Part shown: in pieces, positions 11,231-22,575 of the stretch
How the letters are laid out: each line of letters begins with the position of its first letter
How positions within the stretch are numbered: the stretch's first letter is position 1
Assembly: GCA_003427395.1 (NCBI GenBank)
Contig: BFEA01000260.1
Span: forward strand, 318,951-367,694
DNA from: Chara braunii
Taxonomy: Eukaryota; Streptophyta; Charophyceae; Charales; Characeae
Direction: 5' to 3'
Length of the DNA stretch: 48,744 nucleotides
Notes under the pieces: model-generated
What the model was told of the DNA's origin: nothing
Database searches by the model: none
What the model saw: only the letters and a program-made list of their open reading frames with translations
Made by a program: the position numbers and the translations under genes

Positions 11231-11325
11231 CATTGGATACTGTGTTGGTGTGGCTTGAAGGCTTGAACATTGGCTCGTGAGTTCATTGGATACTGTGTTG
11301 CTGTGGCTTGAGGGCTTGAACATTC
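11231..11325. repeat. 53-bp tandem duplication
   Basis: A unit beginning CATTGGATACTGTGTTG occurs at 11231 and again at 11284 with few mismatches. It lies in the C-terminal part of the minus-strand gag relic and gives that frame a short internal repeat. Confidence 0.8.
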
Positions 11326-12730
11326 TCTCTCTTTGTCTCTCTCAGGCGAGAAAGTGGTAACTTGCATAGAGTGGGCAGCGAAAGCAACAACATCCCTACT
11401 CAACTGATCATAAGTCATACCGAGATGCTGCTTCTTCTCAAAGAAGTGCCCTTGCAACGGCTCACGCATCGCGCGGTAGAGCAACTGGACAAGGTGTGAC
11501 TCGGTGACCCCATGGTCAAGCACAACTACCAATTCATGCATAGCAGCCTTGAGAGCGTGGGTGCTCCTCCACAGTCGGGTATGGATGGTTTGCAATTTGT
11601 CATACGCCTTTAGTCCTCTAGTGACATCTGCAAACCTCTCCCTAATAGCGGCAAGGAATTCACTCAGATGAGTTACCGCAGAGTAGGCAACCATATCGTT
11701 ATCACAATGAGCAGCGCGCGCAAGCAATCTAGCAAAGCTAGTCGCTTCACCTTTTAGTGCCTGGAAAGCAATGAGGACCTGGTCCTCCGGCGGGATGTTT
11801 TGCAGTGCAGGTAGGACTTGACGTTAGCCTACCAATTATTGAAATCCTCCCCCTTCTTTCCACTGAAGGGCTCAGGAAATCTAACCTTTACACGTTCTTG
11901 GCACGGTCGCTGCTCTTCCTCCTTGGGACTAGCCATTTTGGCACCAACGCAGTATTGCTGCATCCCTTCCATTAGGGTGTGCAGCTCTGTGCTCATGTGC
12001 GTCATGATTGTCTATGCAAAATCTTTGAAGCCCAACCAGATGGACTCAATGGCTACGTCATGTCCCTTGAGGTGCTTAAGCTGATCTTGTTGAGGCTTCA
12101 ACACAGCAGCCATGGTCTCGGTTAGGGCATCTAATCGCTGATTCACATCTACCCCCTTAGGCAACTTACCCAAACTTTATTCTGCAACCCTCAAATCCTT
12201 CTCCGCCTTTTTTGCCGCTTGTAACCTCCTCTTCTTCTCCCTTGCAAGACACAACTCCCATTCCAATAACTTCTCCTGCTGCAAAAAATTATCTTCTCCT
12301 TCCACCTCCTCCACCACTTTCTTCTCTACCTGGGGAATAAGCAACTTCGCCACCTGGTCTTCCCCTATCTCCAATTTGGTGGCCCATTCCCCAATCATCC
12401 TGCCCACTTCTTCCTTCTCTACTGAGGTGCCGCTCGTCTCTCCTCTTTCTTCTGTAATCCATCTTGCCATTCCCTTCAGCGGGGTATCTGGGACCTCTTC
12501 TTCTTCTTCTTCTTCTTCTTCTTCTTCTTCTTTCTCGACTTCTGCAATTTTGTCCTCCTGGTCTTTCAGCAGTCACTTCATCTCCTCCTTGAATTTTTTT
12601 TCTTCGCCACCTGCTCCTCCTACAAAGCCAACTTCTTAGCCCCTCCTCCTTTTGTTCCCTCAAGATGGCGGCAACTCTCTCCTCCTGCTCTACAGTATAA
12701 GTAGTGGCCTGTCGCCCAGATTTAGTGGTT
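11300..12730 (-). pseudogene. gag: gag relic of a third LTR retrotransposon
   Basis: Read on the minus strand, the N-terminal part begins near 12724 (TTKSGRQ, followed by a charged, Glu-rich stretch). It becomes an Arg- or Glu-rich coiled-coil-like region around a GAA/TTC run (12497-12533) and continues to about 12180. A gag-type block follows: 'FPEPFSGKKGEDFNNW' (about 11850-11895) and 'NIPPEDQVLIAFQALKGEA' (about 11755-11810). A long helical stretch ends with 'MTYDQLSRDVVAFA' (about 11380-11420). There is an in-frame TAG just after 'FNNW', another stop in the coiled coil-to-core link, and frameshifts at about 11815 and at the GAA run. No protease, RT or integrase follows to the left, so pol has been lost. 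The assignment rests on domain style and not on a computed alignment. Confidence 0.6.
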
Positions 12731-13012
12731 AAGGCCAAATTGACTATGCAACAGAATCCCAGAGGAAGGAAGAGATTGTACAAGGCTCCCCACAAGGAGA
12801 AGCCCGTGAGCAACGCAAACATGGGGTAATCATCCATGGTGTCAGACGCACGACCAACTGATAGTCCCACTCCTCACCACTTGACTTACCCAGACACCGA
12901 CTCTAATCTAAACTCCTTTTGCTACTAAAGTTGTCAATACATGACTCTACTGCTGATCAAGAGGCATTTAAGGAGATCCCCCAAACTCCTCGAGAATTAT
13001 TTAACGTCGCAC
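12731..13012. other. Spacer between gag relic and mitochondrial insert
   Basis: On the minus strand a hydrophobic reading frame precedes the gag start (12731-12870), probably former leader sequence. Nothing else is supported. Confidence 0.4.
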
Positions 13013-13183
13013 ACAGGACAAAGATGAAAGGAAAAAAACGTTGTTTAACTGCTGGTACACCACTTATTTGTTAAATGACTAAGTTTAGAACGAATTCATA
13101 AATCATTTCAACAAAAGATTGCCAAGCATTGGGTACTAAATGACCTCCATTCATGGTGACAAAATGAAATAAAGGCAAAACTA
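13013..13183 (-). pseudogene. atp6: Mitochondrial atp6 fragment in nuclear DNA (NUMT)
   Basis: The minus strand encodes an internal N-terminal stretch of ATP synthase F0 subunit a (membrane proton channel). 'LVPNAWQSFVEMIYEFVLN' (about 13080-13136) is the conserved block of plant and algal mitochondrial atp6. After one in-frame TAA at 13071-13073 the same frame resumes the family sequence with a 'VKQRFFPFIF'-like stretch to about 13020. The fragment starts at an internal residue, lacks both ends and has a stop, so it is non-functional. It abuts nad4L head-to-head at 13183/13184. The low GC and lack of similarity to the flanks support an organelle origin. Confidence 0.88.
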
Positions 13184-13327
13184 AACTTGAACTTTTTAGT
13201 CTTTTCTGTTTATCTAGATGACATGATGGGTCAATTATTTGCTTTATTCGCATTAACTGTAGCTGCTGCAGAATCTGCTATTGGGATCGCTATTCTTGTT
13301 ATTACTTTTCGAATTCGTGGCACTATT
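13184..13327 (+). pseudogene. nad4L: Mitochondrial nad4L fragment in nuclear DNA (NUMT)
   Basis: The plus strand encodes the C-terminal half of NADH dehydrogenase subunit 4L, a small membrane subunit of respiratory complex I. The conserved '[17 protein letters not shown]' block is followed by '[18 protein letters not shown]' and the match stops there. The fragment begins at an internal Asn (about mid-protein) with no start codon. Beyond 13327 the frame runs into unrelated sequence and ends at 13390. The match is uninterrupted for 48 codons and looks recent or well preserved. It could not be expressed as a complete subunit. Confidence 0.92.
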
Positions 13328-13797
13328 GAAATCTACCCAAACCAACACAAGTGGCCCAACGCGATCAGCATAGTCCTCTCAACACTTTGACAACCGGATA
13401 CGCAGCCTACAGCTCGGAGTTCAAGCCTACCTTGCCACACTGAGCAACATGTCGGTCTGTAATGGTCCTTGGGGGTCTTGTCCCAAGCCATCAATCGTTA
13501 GACGTAGCTCTAGCCCTACTAAGTCCTGTGTAGATTTGGTCACCACAGTTCTATGACCTCATATACAAAGTCCTATCACCTGGACAGAAGGGACTCAATG
13601 CAAAAAGAAGAGACAGACAAACACTTAGCAAGTACCAAGGGTATGTGCACACCCACAGGGTAAGGGGATAGGCCAAGGCTTGGCGAGATTATACCGCGCT
13701 CCAACTTGCTCACAACTTAGTCAACGCCCTTGGTTAACACTCCAGGTCAACGCCAGTCAACGTCGATCAACACCTCGGTCAACCTTACTCGACGCTG
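13328..13797. other. Noncoding stretch after the NUMT
   Basis: No gene or RNA is recognised. The last 100 bases contain GTCAAC/GTCAACG words spaced 10-20 bases apart (about 13715-13810), leading into the 179-bp tandem duplication. Confidence 0.45.
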
Positions 13798-14152
13798 GTC
13801 AACTTCATCTTGGTCAACCATGTGACCTCCTGACTATGGCTACGACCTTCACCTTCGTTAACCTCTTCTCGTCTTGCATCTTCTTCCTCACCAACCCCAT
13901 CTATGGCTTCCTTCTATTCCTCCTCCTTTTCTCCTTCCTCCTCCTCTCTCTGGTCGCCTTCCTCTTCACGACGCCGATCAACTTTGTCTTGGTCAACCCT
14001 GTGAGCTCCTGACTATGGCTGTCGACCTTCACCTTCGTCAACCTCTTCTACCTTTGCGTCTTCTTCCTCACCAACCCCGGCTATCGCTTCCTTTTATTCC
14101 TTCCTCGTCTCTCCTTCCTCCTCCTCTCTCTGGTCTCCTTCCTCTACACTTC
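13798..14152. repeat. 179-bp unit duplicated in tandem
   Basis: The unit beginning at 13798 and the one at 13977 share CTTGGTCAACC, TCCTGACTATGGCT and a long pyrimidine-rich tail in the same order, with scattered substitutions. The plus strand is CT-rich, giving hydrophobic Leu/Phe/Pro-rich frames that look like membrane segments but are compositional. Confidence 0.85.
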
Positions 14153-14222
14153 CGTTATCTTCCTCACGTCCCAGCTTGGCGGCTATGGCCGCAACTTCGC
14201 CTTCTTGAGTTGTGCATCCAAT

Positions 14223-14226
<4 letters not shown>

Positions 14227-14300
<74 letters not shown>
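14227..14300. repeat. (TC)37 microsatellite
   Basis: An uninterrupted TC dinucleotide run of 74 bases. It encodes poly-Ser-Leu in any frame and accounts for the apparent reading frames across it. Confidence 0.97.
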
Positions 14301-14303
<3 letters not shown>

Positions 14304-15590
14304 GTTCTCTTCCTCTTCTTAATCTCCCCCAACGCGCACGATAGACTTCTTCTTCACGACAGCTTCTTGGTGGCGGCTTCTTGTTGGCACAACAAAAAGC
14401 AATCAGGCACGCGCACGTGCAAACGCGTGATCTCCCTAAACTAACGCGCAATAGTGAGCGCGATGGGAACACGGCACTGGCAGCGACACGCAGCAGCAAG
14501 CACAGGCAATAACGAACGCGCGAAGAGCAGGGGCGCGCACAAATAGCGAAGCGCGCACGTTCGATGGCGGGCGCAGCGGCGCACATAAGTAATCAGCGTC
14601 GCGGGACAAGCAGCGGCTGGCGCGCGCAAGATCAACGCACATGAAGGGTTGCACGAGCAATTGCAACGGAGCGCCCCCGATGGACAGCGGCGCATGTGAA
14701 AGTGGGAGCACGTGGAGAACAGATGGCGCGCAGGAAACAGCGACGAGCATGGGCGCGCAACTTGGTGCGAGATCTCTCCTTCGATCATCGAAGAACGACG
14801 ATGGTGATTGACTTCTTTATGACGACGACGATGACGGCGTGGGACAGCGGGTACCAGCTCCGATACTAGTGCAATCAGACTCGTCCCAAACTTGCTTCAC
14901 CATGCATGCAAACAGATGACGAACATAACACGGTGCTTGGCACCCACACAAAGCTCGGAGATAAGACGTGGCCAGGAACACAACTCAAATTCAAACTTGT
15001 CTTGAATGGCTATGGCGCACCGCGCTAGACAAAGATTCCCACCCGATCAAGTGTATCCACCAGCAACTTGTTCGCACACCCACAGGCACGCACTTTGACA
15101 CACTAGCATCACCCTCAATGTCCCTCACGTACACACACACACACTAACAAACTCCTATCTCTAACCTACGGGCAGCTATGGTTGTCGTCTTCTTCCTACA
15201 CTAACTCGCGACCATAGCCCTCTCCTTTTTCAGGCACCTGCAGACCTCCGAACACAAGACGCTCCAACAGCGCTTTCGCACGGCTCACAGGTAGAATGAA
15301 TGAATGAATTGACGTTGCCTCTTTATTTATACTTCGGATCGTCGTTGGTTTGGCCTTGGACTCTGCGCCCGGGGTGTACACAGTCCCACATGGTACTTGC
15401 TGACTAGACAGAATACAACCTGGGACTGGGTACAACTGACGGGACTAGGTAGGACTGGGACTGCCCTTTGCTAACTGTGCTAGGACTGCCCCTCGCTGAC
15501 TCAGTCGCGAACTGTCTCATAAGACCTAGAAGACTCTAGACTTGACCTTTCGGAACTACAGCAGCTACGACCTACGATGATTGTTGCATA
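14301..15590. other. GC-rich then mixed noncoding stretch
   Basis: From 14400 to 14770 the DNA is rich in GCGC and GCGCGC words, unlike its neighbours. The 15-mer GCTCCGATACTAGTG at 14857-14871 is identical to the one at 742-756 and resembles a decayed reverse-oriented initiator-Met primer-binding site. If so, the sequence to its right would be a 5' LTR of a minus-strand element, possibly the one that owned the gag relic at 11.3-12.7 kb. A short AATG run lies near 15296-15310. No coding feature is supported. Confidence 0.4.
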
Positions 15591-16338
15591 CTGGATTCCA
15601 CACGGGCCCTGTTAGGCCCGACAGCTAGGTCTAGGGGGTAGGCCCCAGCAGCCAGTTTCAGACTCGGGTCTGGTACTCCAAGCCCTAAGCGGGAACCCGG
15701 CTCAAACGTGTTTCGTTTGAGCCTCGCGGCCGACATTTGAGGTTGCCACTTCCCCGCGGGTCCGATTTGAACCGCAAATCGGTTTTGACGGTTCAGATCA
15801 CGGCGCGGCTTCCTCAGCAGCCAGGCCGAACAGGCCACCGCCGCTACTTAGTACCAGCCAGCGGTTTGTTCCGGACAGACTCGGAGGCGCGGCATTGAGC
15901 AGCGCTGCACTATTTTGGGATTAGCGCAGCTCCAGGTAGAGCGCTAGGCATAGCGCTAGCTGTAAGAGGCGAGAGCGAGAGAGAGGCGACTTACCTGTCA
16001 CCTACCTGTGAGCGCCATAAATCCAATGGCGAGGGTGAGTTTTCGGCAACTCCAAGGCGGCACCTTGCATCCGCAGGTTGGTGCCTGGGCACTGGATCAG
16101 GGCAGGAGGATCTTCCTCCGCCCCACCTCTCCATCTCCACCTTCTCCTCTGCCCCTCTCGGTTCTTCTTCTTCTTCTTCTTCTTCTCCATCTTCATCTTC
16201 TCCTAACGTCCTATCTTCTCAGTTACTATGGGACAAAGATCGGTGGTGGGATGTCCGTGACGGACTAAGACTATTCCAGAGTAGGACGTTGTGAGGACTA
16301 TTTGGAGATATGACACGAGCGGGATTTCCAGATGTAAC
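15591..16338. other. Noncoding, possible LTR relic, with CTT run
   Basis: GC-rich sequence with paired CCCG/CGGG words and a TTC/CTT trinucleotide run at about 16162-16186. It could be a decayed LTR of the minus-strand element, but no second copy was found. No gene is supported. Confidence 0.35.
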
Positions 16339-16410
16339 CTCGACATTTCGAGATTCTGAAACTTCGACATTTTGAGATTTTGTATCTTCGACATTTCGGG
16401 ATTACTATTC
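16339..16410. repeat. Three 24-bp tandem units
   Basis: The word CGACATTT occurs at 16341, 16365 and 16389, each followed by a similar YGRGATT string, giving three imperfect 24-bp units. No function is evident. Confidence 0.8.
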
Positions 16411-16959
16411 CGGTGACTTTATGTTGGTGCCATCTCCTTCTCCTCCCTTCGCCTCTTCCTCCTACATTCGTCCGTGCGTGTTGTATACAGGCTCTGGTGC
16501 CATCTTCCATATCTGATGCGCCAGGCCTCCTCACCTGATGAATGTATGGGTGCGAGCTTGTGTATAGTCCGAGTCAGATGTGAGTTCAGATCCATGTTTT
16601 CAAGTCTTCTGCTGCATTATATTGCTCTTTGTTATTGGTCGGTTTTGGGTTCTGCATCATACTTGCGTTCACTTTCACTAGTATGCAACACTGACCATAC
16701 GACAACTAAAACTAAGGTCTACGGGTCAAACCCCTGCGACCGCACTCTATACCACAGTCGACCTTACAACTTTTAGGGAACAGGTCACGGGTTCAAACAC
16801 ACAAGGTCAACACTACTGTTCACGGGTGAGGGGAAGGTCTAGGGATTGAGCCCTGGGATCTGCATTTGTCACCGATATACGTGAAAACCGTTTCACCAGC
16901 GTCCAATTGGCTGTCTGAACCCATATCAGATACAAAGACTGTGACCCGGTACAAGGGAG
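16411..16959. other. Noncoding stretch
   Basis: No reading frame with a recognisable domain, RNA or repeat was seen. Its right end, from about 16860, may be diverged pol sequence leading into the integrase fragment. Confidence 0.35.
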
Positions 16960-17292
16960 GTTGCCATTCGATACGAGAAGGATCTAGAGTAGGTCAAGAG
17001 GAACATGCTTAAGGCCCAGCACCAGATGGTAGAACAAGCTAACAAACATCGACGACCATCGCAATTTGCAGTAGGTGATCTGGTATGGGTTAAGTCTAAG
17101 GAATTCGTTCATGAGGACGGGATTTCACAGAAACTGCTACCCGCATACAGAGGACCATGGCAAGTCTTAGATGTCAAGGGAGAGGCAGATGATCAGTCCA
17201 ATATAATCGAGATTCCGCCCCACCTTCACACATACCCGGTATTCCACGCCTCCAAGTTCGATAGTTGTCAGGTACCGAAGCGTCATAGGTAG
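16960..17292 (+). pseudogene. pol: Integrase C-terminal fragment of a gypsy element
   Basis: From about 17005 the plus strand reads 'MVEQANKHRRPSQFAVGDLV', then 'ISQKLLPAYRGPWQVLD' and 'LHTYPVFHASK'. This is the same order as the integrase C-terminus of element 1 (about 9340-9580), including the GPY/F-like 'RGPWQVLD'. An in-frame TAG lies just upstream (about 16990) and the catalytic core is absent. The frame ends at 17292 without a chromodomain. An LTR-like repeat begins about 40 bases downstream, so this may be the 3' end of pol next to its own LTR. Confidence 0.8.
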
Positions 17293-17333
17293 GCAAAAGT
17301 TTGTCCGGTACCCGACAAGAAAAGTCCAGAAGC

Positions 17334-18453
17334 ATCCAGTGCAAGGAAAACTAGAGAGAGCGAGATGACAGAATTCAGATACCACAATCCCATTGAAAGC
17401 AAGAAAGTCCCACAGTGTCCAGATAAGCAGAATTGCACCAATATTACACCAATGGAGAATCGAAACACTGAAACCGAATGTCAATGAGAGCTTTACTCTC
17501 GTCCCCACCAACATACGTCTCTAGGTCCTCTCTCCCTACTTGGCGCTTGGCGCCCAGGCTACTCCCTACACAGCTACTTCCTGCCTACGAATTGACAATG
17601 CAACTGTTGACGTCAGCAGCCACCGAAGTACTTGAAGATGTCGACCAATGCAGACCATCGTCAACACCAGGTATGCGCCCTCACATCATCATCCTCATCT
17701 CTTTCACTCTCTCCCTATCCTTGTCTTCCTCCCTCGTCTTCTCCCTTATGCACGAAGACCACCACCAGCTCCACTGGCTGTCCAAGCCAAGCCCGGGCTA
17801 TGTAGGGCTGGCTATGGCGCTGCCCTCAGCAGCGCCCTGCCTTCTTCCAGCACCCGCGCACACTGCCTGGCAACTAGCGCTAGCGCACAGCGAACAGCCT
17901 GCGAGCACACGCTCAAGCAGCGCTGCCGCATGCACTGCCTAGTGCCCGAATGACTCCACAAGTGGCGAGCTCTTTCCTTTATGGAAAGTGCTCACCCAGT
18001 CTGCTCCCTGGAGCTCTTTCCTTTATGGAAAGTGCTCACCCAGTCTGCTCCCTGGCTGGGCCTCGTGTATTTCCAGTAGCTTCCAATACGGCCAAAGTGT
18101 CTGCGCCCAGGCCCATTCAGACTGGGACCGGATTGGTTGAGCCTGCCCAACCACCCAAGAGTAAACGTGAGGTTCTCCCTGCTTCGCCTGTGCTGCTGGA
18201 AGAGCCGAGAAGGCTCAAGAATTATTTCTGATTCGCACGAGTACGGAGGATGTAACCAACTGGAGCATGGCAACTGTCTGGCGCCCACCAAACTTTGCCA
18301 AAATTGATGAGCTCCGGCCATATTGAAATTCAGGGGCCCGCCTTCACTTAGGGCGGGCTCATGCTTGCTGAAAGGGCCCTACAGGGGCATGCCAAGGAGC
18401 CAACTCGTAACAAGGCCTCGTCGAAGATCCATGCCCACATGGGGTTTACAACA
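17334..18453 (+). repeat. LTR-like repeat, copy I (plus orientation)
   Basis: This 1.1 kb segment matches the reverse complement of 24369-25400 over most of its length, and 27087-28035 in part. Shared landmarks are AACACCAATGGAGAATCG-like and TGACAATGCAACTGTTGACG words, an AG/GTATG.GCCCTCACATCATC stretch, a TTTCCT.TATGGAA palindromic word, and GCCTTCACTTAGGGCG near the end. It ends in ACAACA at 18453. It follows a gypsy integrase fragment, as a 3' LTR would. Inside it, a 44-bp unit is duplicated in tandem (17967-18010 and 18011-18054). Exact ends are uncertain. Confidence 0.7.
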
Positions 18454-19435
18454 GGCTCTGCTTGGGCCCCTCAGCCTGGTCTCATAATCCTATAAACAGG
18501 CATTGGCACATATTCGCAGGCCCACCTACAGGGCGGGCACGGCATTTTCAGACACTGCCGAGGGACTAAATCCTCGCACAGTCCGGTCCGACAGTCCCAA
18601 GTAAGTTTTGCAACATGTCCCAGGAAAAGTCCGGAACGTACCGGACCGAAAAAATGTTTGCGGCAGACAGGCCGCGGCCGACCGGTACCGGTCTGAAGCA
18701 GACCAAGCCAAGCGACGCCAGCCCTATTTTTAGCTGCTACAGTGCAGCACTCATCACTTGTTCCCTTGCGAGATGCGGAAGCGCTGCTACTGCTTGTGCG
18801 TTAAGGCAACTTGGGAGCTGCATGCCCGAAGAGGAAGGGGGCGCACACGTGTGAGATCCTCCATAGCTAGGCTAGACGTAGAGTCGGAGGACGGAAGCCA
18901 TAGCTGCTAAGGTGTGAGCTACCTGAGTTGGTGTAGCCAGGGTGACGATCCAAGGTAGAGAGAGAGAGACGAGAGAGAGAGAGTGAGGCAGAGCGAGTCA
19001 AGTCAGAGAGACAGATAGAAGGGAGACAGATAGAAGGGAGAAGTCGTAGCCTCTATTGGGTCGAGACCTGTTGCATCAGTGTGTGCGGCAGAGCCGCTGG
19101 AGACAAACATTCTTGTATATTGATAACAATATTGGAGAGATCTTGGCACAGTGTGTTGATTGTCTCTCGATTTGGCTCCTCACGTGTGAACTCTCATGTG
19201 GATGTTCGTTGATGTATGCGAAGTTGAACTTGACGAGTACTTGGCACAGCCGTTCACCAGGAGAGATCATCACATATCTACTCACCTAAAAGAGAGCACT
19301 TTGTGAAGCAAACAACGAAAATAGCAGACAGCATGAGGCACACTGAAACTGTCCTTTTGCCTTTTCATGTGCGGTACTTTCTTTCCTTTGTATAGATACA
19401 GAGAGCTGCCTGATGACATACTTTCATCAGAGTTT
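18454..19435. other. Noncoding stretch, partly GA-rich
   Basis: Contains palindromic GACCGGTACCGGTC (about 18679-18692), a GCCATAGC octamer (18897) and a GAGAGA-rich patch (about 18957-19030). No gene, RNA or mobile-element domain is recognised. Confidence 0.4.
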
Positions 19436-19678
19436 CACCACCATATCCCTCTTCGGTCCTGCCACTCGAAAGGCTCGATAGGTAGGGTTGCAGAGGCCCT
19501 GAGCCGTCCAGCCATCAAAACAGTAGAAGCTCCGATCCCCCCGCCTCCACTGTTGGATGGTACAACAACAGCCTTCTACAAAACAGAAAATCAGGCTCTT
19601 GCTGTTGCAATTGACAGCAGACTAATGAATCACCTCGCTACTCCTAGAAAATGTTCCCGAGAAACTAGGTTCAACTAA
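19436..19678 (+). pseudogene. Possible RNase H/integrase-linker fragment
   Basis: The frame contains 'GSIGRVAEALSRP' (about 19468-19506), which resembles the 'N.VADALSRRP' motif that ends RNase H in Ty3/gypsy Pol and is present in elements 1 and 2. Nothing else in the 80-codon stretch is convincing and no neighbouring pol sequence is seen. It could be chance. Confidence 0.3.
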
Positions 19679-21215
19679 ACATGTGCATGGGCAGAAGTTG
19701 TTTACTGCACATATCTCAAGCATTAGAATTACATATTGTCACATATCTATGAACTAAAAGAGCGCACTTTTTGAAACAAACGATAAAAAAGAAAAAGAAA
19801 AAAACAAGACCACTATGAAGGGCACACTAAAACAATTTATATTGATGTATGTATGGGCTTGCTGTCATGGGCTTGAGGGCAAGATAATAAATAGGTCGAC
19901 TTGCCAAGTGCAAAAGGTAGCTGGCTCCGAGTCGTAAGTCAGGGACCTGTCATGCATGGGTCCTGGGGACCATCTCACGCAAGTGTGTACATGTCATGCA
20001 TCATACTCGAACACAATGATCAGTAGTCTCACACGATAGACAAAGGTAGATGAGAAGAGAACCGAGTTTCCAAGCTTATATTATCAAAAATATGATTACA
20101 AAGTGTTTCATAGTTCCCCTGCGTCCAGCGCTCATCAGCGCAACACAAATCTCTTGTCAACTCGTCAATATGACTCCCAATGCACCAGCGCTACAACTGT
20201 AGATTGTCTCCAAGTCATCAATGTGGTCACTACTCTTCGGCGCCACCTCTGCAGTTCACATTCAACTCAGGTAAGTATCTTCCATAGCCAAACCTTGAAT
20301 GAACACTCTATGCCTCAGTCTCTTCCTCCTATGATGCATACACACTCTTCTCTTATGAGGATCTACTCTGAATACTACTCATAGCTAAATACTAACCCTC
20401 TACTACTAGTGCTAACTCGCTGGGCAGCTATGGCTGCNTCTCTTCCAGCGTACAGGCTTCTTCCCTCACTCAGCGCATCTCCTTCCTCCAGCGCTGCTCC
20501 TCCTGACTCAGCGCACAAGTGCACCGGCACTTCCACGCAGAAATGGCCAGTGGAGATCTGGCGAGGAATGAGGCTGGCAGCTTCTTTCATCGTGCTGGCC
20601 ACTCCTCGCTGGGTCTGCATTGGCTCAATTCAGCCTTTCCTTTGTCCCAGATGCATTGCATGTGTCCCAGTACAGTCCCAATGAGGTTCAACTGCTGCTG
20701 AGGCCCCTCGGCCTAGATTTGGACTTGAAAGTCTGGATCTGGACTGTCCCCTTGACTTAGATCAGAACTGGGACTTTACCTATTGACTTTACCTTTGGAC
20801 AGGCACAACTCTAGACGAACAGACACATTTACTGCCTGAACAGACACTTTCCTTTGCACGAACAGGTACACTGTCTGCACGTACAGACACACCCTTACCC
20901 GAACAGACATGACATGCACATCTTTTGGTGAACAGGTAAGTCCTTTGACAATGCTTTTTGCTTTAGATTTGGATGTGCCCGTTGGTAGAGAACTTGACCT
21001 TTGACCTGCTTTCACGTTTCTGAGCCTTGGCGAGATACCCTTTCAGGCTGCTTTACTTTTACAAGGCCCATGTTGCTTTACTTTTACAAGGCCTGAGGCC
21101 TACATCGGGTAAAGGCCCTTTTAGTCAGGGCTAACTGTGTTTTCCTGATTATAACTGAGTCGAACTGACCTATCTCATACATGGAACACAGGCCAATACC
21201 AGTTTCACAGACTGA
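19679..21215. other. Noncoding stretch with short repeats
   Basis: No gene is supported. A single ambiguous base lies at 20438. Between about 20810 and 20940 the word GAACAGACA/GAACAGG/GTACAGACA recurs five or six times at 15-30 bp spacing. TGCTTTACTTTTACAAGGCC occurs twice near 21048-21092. These look like decayed repetitive DNA. Confidence 0.45.
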
Positions 21216-21341
21216 GCAAACAGGAGGGGTCTATAGTCGGAGCTGTATTTTCCCACTCTGTTCTCGGGGCAGCTGGGCAAACAGGAGTAGTCTATAGTCG
21301 GAACAGTGTTTTCCACTTTGTTCCTAGTGGCAGCTGTCAAG
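21216..21341. repeat. 61-bp tandem duplication
   Basis: Units starting GCAAACAGGAG at 21216 and 21277 share TCTATAGTCGG and a TTTTCC...CTTTGTTC-type tail. Two imperfect copies; function unknown. Confidence 0.75.
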
Positions 21342-22479
21342 CTAGTAGATCAATCGCCATCTGTTAGTCTGCATGTACAGAGGTAGGCAGGCATCTTCCT
21401 AGGTTCCACGACGTGCTGATGAGCCATACGTTAAGCAAAGAACTTGAAATCATGAAGAGCCGTCTCACGTATAACATCGAAGAAAAGACGCCAGGAAACC
21501 ATCGATAAAAGACCAATGCATGTACAAGAGACACAGACCTTAGCCTAACAACAGATAGACACGGCATCCAGAATAAGTCAGCTGAGGACTAGACAGAAGA
21601 TGGAAAGAGCAGCTAAGAAAAGCCAGAGACATTCAATGCATGTACTTCAAGGACTTCCTGGAAGAAGGCAAGCTGACCATAGTAAGAGACAAAACGAAAC
21701 GCTGAGTTTTAGACCCTATGGGTATGAATTTCCGCTCGGAAATGCGTCAGAAAGCACAGTGATTCGTAACAACGAAGAGCCAGCTGAAGCAAGCATGGGG
21801 AATGCCTGAGAAGCAAACTCAGGACTTCACAATCTGTTCTTAGTTCATAAGGCATTTCAGACAGACTGTGTTCACAGGCTGAGAGGAACAGTATGGCATA
21901 GATTTTTTAGCTTATTGCTTGGGCTGGGCAGAGAGGTAGTTTGGAAAGGGGACATCCTCTGTTTGGGCTTCCCATAGTCAAGCTCCTTGAAAAGAGTAAT
22001 TAACCCTTTAGGATGTCTCCCTGACAGTAACAAGCGAAAGCGTACCGTGGGTAATTCGGTGAAGTGCTGACTTGCTGGCAAAACAGGAGCAGGTCTGACA
22101 ACTCCTCAGAATAAAATGAAGCCACGACTGTAGGGCCCCTTTTTTTTTCCGAAACCATGTTGAGGAGGTCAAACACACAAAACCCCCTAGAAAACTGAAA
22201 GGAAAAGAACAAGTCCATAAGACAGTTTGTTGCTCCATAGAGTTGTCAGGCATAGAGGTGTCACAGTATGGAAGATATTCCAGTCTGGCTATTGTATGTG
22301 CATATTCAGTATGGATAGAAGTCCTTTCACTCCATAAAAAGTTCTATATGCTTCAGGTGGGAAGAAAGGATGTGGCAATTCATCGGAGTTTTCTGAAAAA
22401 GAAAAAAAAGCAAGAACGTCGGTGAGACCAGGACCACAACCTTCTTCTTATTGACTCTAGGGATCTCAGTACTACAAGC
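21342..22479. other. Noncoding stretch
   Basis: No domain, RNA or repeat could be recognised on either strand. Reading frames are short and overlapping. Confidence 0.4.
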
Positions 22480-22572
22480 TTATACTTTGAAGGCCATCAC
22501 AGAGCAGAGATGAAGTGAATGAAGGAGAAGAAGTGCCAACAACTGGAGGCGGCATGCAGAAAAAGAGGGAGG

Positions 22573-22575
<3 letters not shown>

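Noticed and set aside
10936-11300. C-terminal extension of the minus-strand gag frame
   Set aside because: After about 11340 the frame has no gag-like features, contains a tandem duplication and resembles LTR-type sequence, so it was not counted as coding.
12289-12870. Arg-rich basic protein on the minus strand
   Set aside because: The Arg run comes from reading a TTC/GAA trinucleotide repeat out of frame. The Glu-rich frame fits the gag coiled coil better.
13680-14444. Apparent membrane protein frames over CT-rich DNA
   Set aside because: Hydrophobic Leu/Phe/Ser content is created by pyrimidine-rich tandem repeats and the (TC)37 run; several frames are open equally.
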